Shown here: positions 14,733-22,349 of the stretch, piece by piece | Layout: the number at the start of each line of letters is the position of its first letter | Position numbering within the stretch: the first letter of the stretch is position 1 | Assembly (NCBI GenBank): GCA_937920495.1 | Contig: CALEUQ010000013.1 | Location: 1-33,518 of the forward strand | Direction: 5' to 3' | DNA from: an uncultured bacterium | GTDB taxonomy: Bacteria > Spirochaetota > UBA4802 > UB4802 | Length of the DNA: 33,518 nt | The notes under the pieces: model-generated | Told to the model about the DNA's origin: nothing | What the model saw: the letters and a program-made list of their open reading frames with translations, nothing else | The model's database searches: none | Translations under genes and position numbers: made by a program

Positions 14733-15725
14733 TTGAAAGACAAGATTAAATACTTAAATTTTATTGGGATAGCTCTATTTGTAGTTATTCTATGGAAAAT
14801 TGATTTAAAGCAGCTGTTCCAATATTTAAAAACTGCTGATTATTGGTATTTGATATTGGCTTACCCTTTTTTGTTGTTGTTGATATTCTTCAAAGCAATA
14901 CGATGGAATATTTTGATGAGAAGCCAAAATGTCAAAACTTCAATTTTTGAAACATTTTATGTATATTTATGGGCTTTTTACTTTGGTACTGTAACTCCTG
15001 GCAGGATTGGAGAGATTTCAAAAGCAATTTATTTTCAGGATAAGTTCGACAATCTTGGAAGGGCGTTTGTTTCTGTGGTTATAGATAGGCTTTATGATGT
15101 TGGTATACGTGTTGCTGTGCTTTTTTTGCTTTACCCATTTTTCAGCCATCTTTTTGCATTTAACTATATAGGTTTTCTGGTAATTATTCTGTCCGTATTT
15201 GCTGGAATACTTATGCTTGTAAAATTTAAGTCTATTCATAATATTATTGCAAGGTTCAGTAAATTTATCCTCCCCAAGAAGTACTATCCTGTTATTCAGC
15301 AAAATATTTCGGGGTTCATAAATGATACCGTAATGATGTTAACCAGTGTAAAATATATAGCACTATCAACACTTTTAACTATTCCAAGCTTTATGTGCTA
15401 TTGCCTGGTTGCATACCTAATTCTCAAAAGTTTTGCTATTGTAATGCCTTTTAGTTATACAGTATTTTGTCTGGTTTTATCAAGTTTTTCCGTAGCAGTC
15501 CCAATATCGGTTTCAGGTTTAGGAGTCAGGGAAGCTATTATGATTTTTCTGTTCAGGAGCATAGGTTTGGGAAGTGAACCGGCAGTTTTATTTTCATTAT
15601 CAATTTTTGCATTAAGCCCTGTACTGGGATTTCATGGCTGGCTGGTGAATATTATAATGATTATGTATGGCTATTTTAAGAAAGAAAAAGTGGATATAAA
15701 GCTTCCTGAGAACAATGTGGATTAA
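14733..15725 (+). CDS. lysylphosphatidylglycerol synthetase-type transmembrane / flippase-like protein (UPF0104)
   Basis: 330 residues, polytopic inner-membrane protein with about 8 hydrophobic segments. It has the features of the LPG_synthase_TM/UPF0104 family: FFKAIRWNILMRSQ after the second segment, TPGRIGEISKAIYF (about 88-101), VVIDRLYDVG and the late VSGLGVREA motif. Members include MprF flippase domains and AglD-type proteins in glycan loci, with suspected roles in lipid or lipid-linked sugar translocation. TTG 14733 is the start that fits, with an AGG about 8 nt upstream. The next in-frame candidates would cut the first membrane segment. Its position among dolichol-phosphate-type glycosyltransferases suggests moving a lipid-linked sugar across the membrane, which is inference. 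Confidence 0.8.
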   Translation: MKDKIKYLNFIGIALFVVILWKIDLKQLFQYLKTADYWYLILAYPFLLLLIFFKAIRWNILMRSQNVKTSIFETFYVYLWAFYFGTVTPGRIGEISKAIYFQDKFDNLGRAFVSVVIDRLYDVGIRVAVLFLLYPFFSHLFAFNYIGFLVIILSVFAGILMLVKFKSIHNIIARFSKFILPKKYYPVIQQNISGFINDTVMMLTSVKYIALSTLLTIPSFMCYCLVAYLILKSFAIVMPFSYTVFCLVLSSFSVAVPISVSGLGVREAIMIFLFRSIGLGSEPAVLFSLSIFALSPVLGFHGWLVNIIMIMYGYFKKEKVDIKLPENNVD

Positions 15726-15794
15726 ACATTTCAAATGGAGTAAATATCTTGACATAAATGAATATAATTATTGATTTATATAGACTATATTTTT

Positions 15795-15907
15795 ACTAAT
15801 TATTCCTGAATGCAAATTTGTGAAAGAAATAACGAAAAAATAAACCACACTCTGGTTGCCTTAGACGGCAAGAGTGTGTTAATCATTATTAAGAAATAAT
15901 TTTTATG
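15795..15907 (-). repeat. probable decayed copy (E) of the MITE-like element
   Basis: On the plus strand, ATTATTCCTGAATGCAAATTTGTGAA, a central hairpin with arms CACACTCT/AGAGTGTG (about 15846-15878), then ATTATTAAGAAATAATTTTTATG follow the same order as copies C and D. The GC-rich stem has diverged and the right AAGGAAT is lost. No clear target duplication remains. It lies just before the GT2 gene at 15940. Confidence 0.5.
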
Positions 15908-15939
15908 AAAATATAAATATAAAAAAAACAGAGGAAGTC

Positions 15940-16815
15940 ATGAAACAAGGATTAACGCTGATTGTACCGGTTTATAATGAAATAAGTGCAATAGAAAATA
16001 GTATTATTCATTTAAAGGCCATTAAAAAAAATTGTAAAGACTTTACTATGCAAATTATTCTGGTCAATGATGGTTCTGATGATGGGACAGAAAAGATACT
16101 CCAGAATATTACAAACGACAGGGATTTAAAAGTGATTCATCATACTCAGAATCGTGGGTATGGTGCGGCGCTCAAGACTGGTATAAGAGCTGCAAAATAT
16201 AATTATGTTGCCATTACTGATGCTGATGCCACATATCCTGATGAACGTATCCCTGAGTTTTATTGGGATGTGATACGCAGTGACCTTGATATGCTTGTTG
16301 GCGCTCGAATAGGTGAATCAGTGAATATTCCTTTTATACGAAAATTCCCCAAATGGGTTATAAACCAGCTGGCAAATTATATGGTAGGCACAAAGATACC
16401 TGACCTCAATTCAGGCATGCGGATTATGAAAAAGTCAGTAGTTGAAAAGTTCATGAAAATTCTTCCTGATGGTTTTTCTTTTACGTCCACAATAACCATA
16501 GCTATGCTTGCCAACGGATATCGGGTAAAATATGTTCCTATAGATTATCACCAGAGAAAAGGAAAATCCAAAATAAGGCCTTTTTATGATACATTGAATT
16601 TTGTCAGGCTTATTGTGCGTACTGTTATGTTTTTTGATCCCTTAAAAGTTTTCCTTCCTATTAGTTTGCCATTGCTATTAAGTGGTATTGTAATAATTAT
16701 CATAGAAGCGATAGTATATAGAAATATTAATACAATTTCGGTTCTTATCACACTGTCGGGATTAAATATTCTGACTGTGGGTATGCTAGCGGAAATGATT
16801 GCTCATAAAGAGTAA
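15940..16815 (+). CDS. family 2 glycosyltransferase (polyprenyl-phosphate sugar synthase, DPM1-like)
   Basis: 291 residues. The GT-A domain begins LTLIVPVYNE and has ILVNDGSDDGTE (nucleotide-sugar binding), NRGYGAALKTGI and the metal-binding DADATYPDE (about 94-102). It also has LNSGMRIMKK and YHQRKGKSKIRPF, characteristic of dolichol-phosphate-mannose/glucose synthases. Two hydrophobic segments at the C terminus (about 235-255 and 262-285) anchor it. Such enzymes transfer a sugar from a nucleotide donor to polyprenyl phosphate, giving the donor used by GT-C enzymes such as the two encoded at 18015-21256. GAGGAAG precedes ATG 15940. It ends 7 bp from the convergent gene on the minus strand. 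Confidence 0.88.
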   Translation: MKQGLTLIVPVYNEISAIENSIIHLKAIKKNCKDFTMQIILVNDGSDDGTEKILQNITNDRDLKVIHHTQNRGYGAALKTGIRAAKYNYVAITDADATYPDERIPEFYWDVIRSDLDMLVGARIGESVNIPFIRKFPKWVINQLANYMVGTKIPDLNSGMRIMKKSVVEKFMKILPDGFSFTSTITIAMLANGYRVKYVPIDYHQRKGKSKIRPFYDTLNFVRLIVRTVMFFDPLKVFLPISLPLLLSGIVIIIIEAIVYRNINTISVLITLSGLNILTVGMLAEMIAHKE

Positions 16816-16822
16816 AGTAAGT

Positions 16823-17914
16823 TCATTTCCCAAACACAATATATTTTGATCCCAGGAAGTTTATTACAAGCCCTCCCATGATACCTATAAACACAGCCAG
16901 AAGATAATATTCCTTGAAGTATGGATATGTTGAATACAGATACACGGAGATAAACCAGTTAAAAAGACCACCTATGCTGCAGACAATGAAAAAATTTCTG
17001 TATTGAACAAGAATATTTTTTTGTGGGGAATCTGGAAATGTCAGTTTCCTGTTAAGAAAAAAGTTCCATGTGAGTGCAATAATAAAACCAATAGCTCGTG
17101 CAATTTTAAAGTTAATGTGTAGCAATCCGTATGTTACAAATACAGTAGACATGTCAACCACCATGCCTGTTGCACCAATAAAAGAAAAGAACAAGAACTG
17201 ATATAGTGATGGATATTTATAATGAAAAAGCCGTTTCAGATGTAATATATATAATATCTGTTCACGAAATGAAAGTTTGCTCTGCCCATACAACCGTTCT
17301 CTGAATTGAATAGGAATTTCGGCAATGGTTTTTGGATTACATTTAACAATAATTTCAAGGCCAATTTTAAAACCAAGTGGATTCAAGAGATTAAGAATGT
17401 GTGGAGTGAGTATTTTAGCATCAAAAGCAAAAAAACCTGCCATGGGATCCTTGATCCTTGTAAATGGGCGCGCTAACATTTTAGATACCCACGCATTGAG
17501 TTTTCGGTACCAGTTAAAATGCTCGGCTGATCCACCTTTTACAAATCTGCTTCCAACAACAAATTCTGCTCTACCATTTATTATTGGCTCAACAATCTCG
17601 GGTATTTTTTCTGGTGGGTGGCTTAAATCGGCATCCATGACAAGATAGATGGTGCCTTTAGCTAACCTGAATCCTTCAATAACAGCAGATGACAGCCCGC
17701 GTTCATTTGTGCGCACCTTGATGGAAATAGGGTAGCCTCTTTTCTTAAGTGTTGTAACTTTATCTTCAATCCCATCACGGGAATTATCGTCCACAATAAT
17801 AACTTCGTAATCAAGCTTGCCTTGCTTCATTGCTTTATCAATTGATTCAATAAGCACAGGAATATTCTCTGCTTCTTTGTATGTTGGGACGATGATGGAG
17901 GTGAGATGTTTCAT
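16823..17914 (-). CDS. DPM1-like glycosyltransferase fused to GtrA-like membrane domain
   Basis: 363 residues. The N-terminal GT2 domain (about 1-230) shows TSIIVPTYKEAENIP, IIVDDNSRDG, NERGLSSAVIEGF, MDADLSHPPEKIP (metal site), VGSRFVKGG, DPMAGFFAFD and ERLYGQSKLS, all classical for polyprenyl-phosphate mannose or glucose synthases. The C-terminal part (about 235-363) has four hydrophobic segments with NFFLNRKLTF, the GtrA hallmark, so the enzyme and a membrane or flippase module are fused. This architecture is common. It likely produces a polyprenyl-phosphate sugar for the GT-C enzymes encoded on the other strand. On the minus strand, AAGAGGAG stands about 7 nt before ATG. Its orientation opposite to the neighbours indicates a separate transcript. 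Confidence 0.9.
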   Translation of the reverse strand: MKHLTSIIVPTYKEAENIPVLIESIDKAMKQGKLDYEVIIVDDNSRDGIEDKVTTLKKRGYPISIKVRTNERGLSSAVIEGFRLAKGTIYLVMDADLSHPPEKIPEIVEPIINGRAEFVVGSRFVKGGSAEHFNWYRKLNAWVSKMLARPFTRIKDPMAGFFAFDAKILTPHILNLLNPLGFKIGLEIIVKCNPKTIAEIPIQFRERLYGQSKLSFREQILYILHLKRLFHYKYPSLYQFLFFSFIGATGMVVDMSTVFVTYGLLHINFKIARAIGFIIALTWNFFLNRKLTFPDSPQKNILVQYRNFFIVCSIGGLFNWFISVYLYSTYPYFKEYYLLAVFIGIMGGLVINFLGSKYIVFGK

Positions 17915-18014
17915 ATGGTCTCCTCTTGATAGTAAAAAACTTATTGACTATGGCAACTACATTTACACATTATTTCCCTATATAAAATAGTCAAATGATT
18001 TATGGAGAAAATAC

Positions 18015-19709
18015 TTGTCACTTAGAAATCCTGTCAAATATTTTTATGAAATCTTCCAGCGTCATGAATTCTTCACATTATTTTTCATAGCGATAGTTAC
18101 TGTTATATTACGGCTGCCTTCGGTGATAATTGACTTCATCCACGTTGATGTGCTCACATCATATTTGCTGGCAAAGCGCGAGCTGCTTGGCCTATCGTTT
18201 ACCATGAATAAAGGTTTGCTATATCACTGGCTCATGAAATGTTCCATTACATATATTGCCGACACTCCTTCATCATTTCATTTTGTGGGACTTTTGTTTG
18301 TTATTGGCACTATGGGTGGCTTGTATCTAATGGCAAAAAAAATTTATGATGCAAGGATAGCCTTATTTGCTTCTTTTATGTATGGGATTGTCATTTCATG
18401 CTATCATACTGAATTTTTAGCACCAAATGGCGAGATATTTTATAATTTGTTCAATACCTTTGCATTATATTTTTATTACTGTGCAGTATATGAAAAAAAG
18501 AAATGGTATATAGTACTTGTACTTATAAATGGTATTGCATCATATCTTATTAAGTTTCAGGGCATTTTCATCCTGCCTATTATTGTTTTACATTTTATCA
18601 TTGTGTATCCACTTAGCTTTGAAAAAGAAAAATATCTTAAATTTTATAAATACATATTCATGTTTATAATATGTGCGATAGTTACTGTGATAGGATGTGC
18701 TATTATTAATACATACTATACTGTAGATGCTTTTCAAAAGGTCCTGGCTTCAATTTCGGGCATGTATGCATACGTTGCCAACAGGGGCTTTAATCCATTG
18801 TTGATACTTGCTAAAGTATTGTGGCGTGTGTATCAGTTCTCAATTTTTCATGCATTCTTCTGGTATTCAGGTATTGTACTGATTATTAGCTTTTTCAAAA
18901 ATCTTAGAGATAATAAATCTAATTACGGAACGGCTTTTCTTGTATATGTTGCCCTGTGTTTCTTTATCCTTGTCTTTGCAGCAGGGTCACGAGTATCAGT
19001 ACATTACTTTATTCCTGTCATGCCTGCGGTTGCAATACTATCGGCCAAACAGATTCTTGATGTATGCACTGATAAAGGGAAAACACTTGTATTCTATCAG
19101 ATTATATTTACGCTGCTATTCTTCTTGTTCTGGCATTATAAGGATCTATATATTTATAAATACAATCATAACCTTAAGCACAATGAAAGTAAGCTTACTG
19201 AGATATTTAGAATTGCTGTAATTGGTTCATACGGTGAATATCTTTTGCCGCACAAAAGTCTACTGCCTGCAATAGAGTATATAAATAATAATTATCCTGA
19301 CAGCACCATGCTCATCTGGCCTATGGGAACTGAGATCGATTATTTCACAAAAGGGCATTCGGTAGTGCCATCCTATTGGTTTAACGAAGGAGCGTTATAC
19401 GCGATAGTTCAAAGGGAAAAGGGCAATGATGCATACATACATGAACATGAAAAAAGCATTATTGATATTATTACAAAACATAGACCTGAGCTGTTTGTTG
19501 ATGTTGGTTCAACAGACATGATAAAGAAGGTTATGGTATACAAAAAAAAAGGCGATCCCTCATTTTATTTTAATATTCATGCAACGCCAATTTTACGGTT
19601 AGGCAGGTTTGGCAGTCTTGATGATTTTCCGGTTATTATTGACTATCTCACTACACATTATGAATATAAGGGAAATTTTGGGAAAGCACGTATATGGGTA
19701 AGAAAATAA
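18015..19709 (+). CDS. GT-C family 39 (ArnT/PMT-like) membrane glycosyltransferase
   Basis: 564 residues, polytopic, with about 11 predicted hydrophobic segments in the first 390 residues and a soluble C-terminal domain of about 170. Early features are VILRLPSVIIDFIHVDVLTSYLLAKR, the first-loop acidic site of ArnT/PMT enzymes (usually a DE pair; here IHVD), and LAPNGEIFYNLFNTFALYFY. VSVHYFIPVMPAVAIL falls in the late membrane region. Family members transfer a sugar from polyprenyl phosphate to lipid A, proteins or glycans on the periplasmic face. TTG 18015 has GGAGA about 8 nt upstream. The gene overlaps the next by 16 nt, so the two are probably translated together. Acceptor and sugar are unknown. 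Confidence 0.82.
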   Translation: MSLRNPVKYFYEIFQRHEFFTLFFIAIVTVILRLPSVIIDFIHVDVLTSYLLAKRELLGLSFTMNKGLLYHWLMKCSITYIADTPSSFHFVGLLFVIGTMGGLYLMAKKIYDARIALFASFMYGIVISCYHTEFLAPNGEIFYNLFNTFALYFYYCAVYEKKKWYIVLVLINGIASYLIKFQGIFILPIIVLHFIIVYPLSFEKEKYLKFYKYIFMFIICAIVTVIGCAIINTYYTVDAFQKVLASISGMYAYVANRGFNPLLILAKVLWRVYQFSIFHAFFWYSGIVLIISFFKNLRDNKSNYGTAFLVYVALCFFILVFAAGSRVSVHYFIPVMPAVAILSAKQILDVCTDKGKTLVFYQIIFTLLFFLFWHYKDLYIYKYNHNLKHNESKLTEIFRIAVIGSYGEYLLPHKSLLPAIEYINNNYPDSTMLIWPMGTEIDYFTKGHSVVPSYWFNEGALYAIVQREKGNDAYIHEHEKSIIDIITKHRPELFVDVGSTDMIKKVMVYKKKGDPSFYFNIHATPILRLGRFGSLDDFPVIIDYLTTHYEYKGNFGKARIWVRK

Positions 19710-21256
19710 TTAATAATAGATATTATTTCTATATTCTAATGTTTTGTATTATACTGGTTTTGCGAATCCCAGCATTATACCATACAATCATAGATATAGA
19801 CGAAGCTGCCTTTGCGGAATTTGCAAATAAGTGGCTGACGGGTGCAATTCCGTATGTGGAAGTGTATGATAACAAACCCATAATGACCTATTTTTTTTAC
19901 TATATAGTATTTTATTTTTTTGGCATCAATAATCTTTTTGCCGTTCATGTGGCAACCATATTTCTGGTTTTTGTATCTGCTATTACCGTACACAGGTTTG
20001 TTGCAAAGATTGCAGGAACACGTGAAGCTACCGCGGCCAGTTTGTTCTTCATATTTTTGATGCACACCTATGAGCCAAAATATATAGCAACAAATAGCGA
20101 AACGCTCTATACTTTACCAGTGTTACTGGCATTTGTATGCTATTATCTGGTTGTATGGGAAAAGAAGAATATTCTGTATTCAGTACTGTCGGGTATATGT
20201 GTGGGCATTGCTTTTTTAATTAATTATAAAGCAGGAGTTATACTGGCTGCTATTGGAGTGTGTGGCATCCACATGCTGTGTGTAGCTACAAGTAAAAAAG
20301 ATGAATTGATACAACAGATAAAAATTCTGGGTTCTGTTAGTGCTGGATTTCTTATTCCGATATTTTTTGCAGTAGCATATTTTTATAATAAAGGTGCTTT
20401 GAATGAATTTATTACCTTAGGATTTTTATATAATTTTAAGTACATTCAAAGTGGTATGGCTACTGTTTCGTATGTCAGAGCTATTGCCCGATTTGTGCTG
20501 TTTATTGTGTGTACCCTGCCATTGTGGCTAATAATTATGAAGCCACTATCGGCCCGATACAGTCAAAACAAAACCCATAAAAATCTGATACTGTTCCTTG
20601 TGATATGGCTTCTTGGTTGTGTTTTTGCGGTTATGCTTGGGTGGCGTGCGTATGGCCATTATTTTATACAATTGGCATTGCCTCTTTCGCTACTTGCAGG
20701 ATTAGGTAGTAGTCGTGTGACGGCAATCTATATGAAAAGATCGTATGTGTATTTAATAATACTTGCCTTAGTATTTACGCTGTCACGTATTAATATACCC
20801 CTTACATACCATTATTTGGGCGATAGTAACGCATTATCAGATATTGCCTATAAAAGAGTTGCAGCAGAAGTACAGGCAATTACCACACCTGAAGATACAA
20901 TGTTTGTATGGGGATCGGGATCCGTGGCCTATATCTATGCAAATAGACGTTGTTCGTCAAAGATTATTATTACCGATTATGTTTCTGGGCGACAGTTTGG
21001 TGTATCCAATCAGGATATGGGGCAGAACATCAATAAATATATACAACAGCTACAAGATGAATTTATATATGAATTTATGAAACATCCCCCCGCTGTTTTT
21101 ATAGATACTTCACCATCGGGGTATTATGGTTATGACAGGTTCCCATTGGAAAAATTTCCAAATTTTCATGCAATAATAAAGAATAATTTTACTTTTTATG
21201 CTACTATTGATAAAATGAATATCTATATATTGAATGGATATATAAAAAAGCGGTAG
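19694..21256 (+). CDS. GT-C family 39 (ArnT/PMT-like) membrane glycosyltransferase
   Basis: 520 residues, polytopic. The first periplasmic loop has IIDIDEAAFAEFANKWLTG, with the Asp-Glu pair of ArnT/PMT-family active sites, followed by IPYVEVYDNKPIMTYFFYY, a very typical GT39 signature. TNSETLYTLPVLLAFVCYY and WRAYGHYFIQLALPLSLLAG also match family membrane loops. The C-terminal soluble domain contains FVWGSGSVAYIYANRR. ATG 19694 lies within the end of the preceding GT39 gene (16-nt overlap). Together the pair likely extends or decorates one surface structure, using donors made by the DPM1-like enzymes upstream. It is followed by tRNA genes with their own promoter. Confidence 0.87.
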   Translation: MGKKIINNRYYFYILMFCIILVLRIPALYHTIIDIDEAAFAEFANKWLTGAIPYVEVYDNKPIMTYFFYYIVFYFFGINNLFAVHVATIFLVFVSAITVHRFVAKIAGTREATAASLFFIFLMHTYEPKYIATNSETLYTLPVLLAFVCYYLVVWEKKNILYSVLSGICVGIAFLINYKAGVILAAIGVCGIHMLCVATSKKDELIQQIKILGSVSAGFLIPIFFAVAYFYNKGALNEFITLGFLYNFKYIQSGMATVSYVRAIARFVLFIVCTLPLWLIIMKPLSARYSQNKTHKNLILFLVIWLLGCVFAVMLGWRAYGHYFIQLALPLSLLAGLGSSRVTAIYMKRSYVYLIILALVFTLSRINIPLTYHYLGDSNALSDIAYKRVAAEVQAITTPEDTMFVWGSGSVAYIYANRRCSSKIIITDYVSGRQFGVSNQDMGQNINKYIQQLQDEFIYEFMKHPPAVFIDTSPSGYYGYDRFPLEKFPNFHAIIKNNFTFYATIDKMNIYILNGYIKKR

Positions 21257-21285
21257 CTTTGGGCAATTATTTTTATGAAAAATTA

Positions 21286-21313
21286 TTGACACTTACGCTA
21301 TATTTTATATGAA
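21286..21313 (+). promoter_or_regulatory. promoter of the tRNA-Thr/tRNA-Tyr unit
   Basis: Perfect TTGACA (21286-21291), a 16-bp spacer and TATGAA (21308-21313) lie 14 bp before tRNA-Thr. An alternative -10, TATATG, gives too short a spacer. Confidence 0.5.
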
Positions 21314-21327
21314 GGTTTTCATGTTTT

Positions 21328-21400
21328 GCTGGCGTAGCTCAATCGGTAGAGCAGCTGATTTGTAATCAGCGGGTTGGGGGTTCGATTCCTCTCGCCAGCT
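21328..21400 (+). tRNA. tRNA-Thr (anticodon TGT)
   Basis: Acceptor stem GCTGGCG/CGCCAGC, D arm GCTCAATCGGTAGAGC, anticodon arm CTGATTTGTAATCAG with TGT, T arm GGGGGTTCGATTCCTCT. The tRNA-Tyr follows 6 bp later. Confidence 0.95.
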
Positions 21401-21406
21401 TTAAAG

Positions 21407-21488
21407 GGTGAGGTTCCCGAGCGGCCAAAGGGGGCAGACTGTAAATCTGTTGGCGAAGCCTTCGGTGGTTCGAATCCACCCCTCACCA
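21407..21488 (+). tRNA. tRNA-Tyr (anticodon GTA)
   Basis: Acceptor stem GGTGAGG/CCTCACC, anticodon arm CAGACTGTAAATCTG with GTA, a long variable arm (TTGGCGAAGCCTTCG) as expected for class II tRNA-Tyr, and T arm GGTGGTTCGAATCCACC. Discriminator A; CCA is not fully encoded. Confidence 0.95.
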
Positions 21489-21490
21489 AT

Positions 21491-21532
21491 AAAAAAGAGC
21501 TATCGTGTAATTTTAACCGATAGCTCTTTTTT
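21491..21532 (+). terminator. rho-independent terminator after tRNA-Tyr
   Basis: A 15-bp stem AAAAAAGAGCTATCG (21491-21505) with CGATAGCTCTTTTTT (21518-21532), a 12-nt loop and a T-rich tail, directly after the tRNA. Confidence 0.9.
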
Positions 21533-21591
21533 ATTATTGGGCTTTTTATCCAGAATAAAAGTGTTGTTGGCTTTTTATGGTTGGCAGGGCA

Positions 21592-21798
21592 TTATATAGC
21601 TTGATTTAATTTATCCAGCATTTCTTTTATCTGTGTATCGGTTAATCCGTGTGCTTTACTACCCTGTTCAATAGTTTCATAAATACCGATGTGACAACCA
21701 ATACAATGGAGTCCATACGAAGCTAAAACCTGTGCAGCTTTTGGATATTTCTGGACAAGTTCACCGAATGTCATATCTTTTGTTATTGTATTTTTCAT
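21592..21798 (-). CDS. DUF1858 domain protein (redox disulfide / hybrid-cluster-associated type)
   Basis: 68 residues. The family pattern is MTFGELVQKYPKAAQVLASYGLHCIGCHIG, followed by a short helix-rich tail. The paired cysteines in CIGC (32 and 35) are the conserved feature of DUF1858, found alone or with ScdA/Ric-type iron-repair and hybrid-cluster proteins. A role in thiol or iron-sulfur chemistry is suggested but unproven. The start is clear: on the minus strand, TGAGGT lies about 9 nt before ATG (21796-21798). It stands alone, converging with the tRNA terminator. Mobile element C lies about 140 bp upstream of it and may affect its promoter. Confidence 0.85.
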   Translation of the reverse strand: MKNTITKDMTFGELVQKYPKAAQVLASYGLHCIGCHIGIYETIEQGSKAHGLTDTQIKEMLDKLNQAI

Positions 21799-21934
21799 TG
21801 TAATAACCTCATATATAATGAAATTTGCCTTAGTGAATACAATATAGCATTAGATGTAGTTATTTTCAGAAATATTGTAATTTATCCCTTTGTGTTCTTT
21901 AACGTATATTTATGGACAAAATTTGGAATAGATT

Positions 21935-22055
21935 CACAATTTATTCCTTAAATAAAATTTGTGAACATAATAAACATAGTGTACACACCCGCCGCTGAAG
22001 GCAGCGGGGGTGTACACCGTTTTATTAAAAATAAATTTTTAAGGAATACTTAATG
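21935..22055 (-). mobile_element. MITE-like element, copy C (121 bp, imperfect 9-bp target duplication)
   Basis: Inverted relative to copies A and B. On the plus strand it starts CACAATTTATTCCTTAAATA and ends TTTTTAAGGAATACTTAATG. The centre is GTGTACACACCCGCCGCTGAAGG paired with CAGCGGGGGTGTACAC. The flanks are GAATAGATT (21926-21934) and GAATATATT (22056-22064), which match at 8 of 9 positions. The plus-strand outgoing end gives AAGGA, 7 nt, ATG, and opens a short frame. Confidence 0.8.
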
Positions 22056-22142
22056 GAATATATTATAGATTTTCTCATAAAAGAAGCCGATGTCTACCTT
22101 CCATATTATGTTACTAAATTATGGTTCAGGAACAAAGGGTGA
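22053..22142 (+). CDS. 29-residue frame initiated from the end of element C (possible remnant)
   Basis: ATG 22053 is the last three bases of element C and is preceded by the element's AAGGA (22041-22045) at 7-nt spacing. The frame encodes MEYIIDFLIKEADVYLPYYV and eight to nine more residues, ending at TGA 22140-22142. I recognise no family. It may be the broken start of a former gene at the insertion site, or have no function. It is listed because its ribosome-binding site and start are well placed. Confidence 0.3.
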   Translation: MEYIIDFLIKEADVYLPYYVTKLWFRNKG

Positions 22143-22349
22143 AATAATTTTATATATTTTTTTCAACATTTACTATGGAAAAACAAATTAAAGATTGCAA
22201 TTAGTACTATGCTCATATACTTTTTTTAATTGATATAATTACATCATTATGTAAGATGGCAGAAAGTAAATTTAAGTAGTGGCAATGAAAGTAGTAAACA
22301 TCCTTAAAAAAAAATTAACGATTTCATTTTCAAGGATATGGATTTGTAT

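Larger units (their letters stand above)
21799..22349. other. intergenic region holding element C and a small frame
   Basis: 551 bp between the DUF1858 gene and the export operon. It holds mobile element C (21935-22055) and a 29-codon frame joined to its end (22053-22142). The remaining 22143-22349 is very AT-rich. TATAAT at about 22235-22240 is a possible -10 for the operon, but I see no matching -35. No structured RNA was recognised. Confidence 0.5.
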
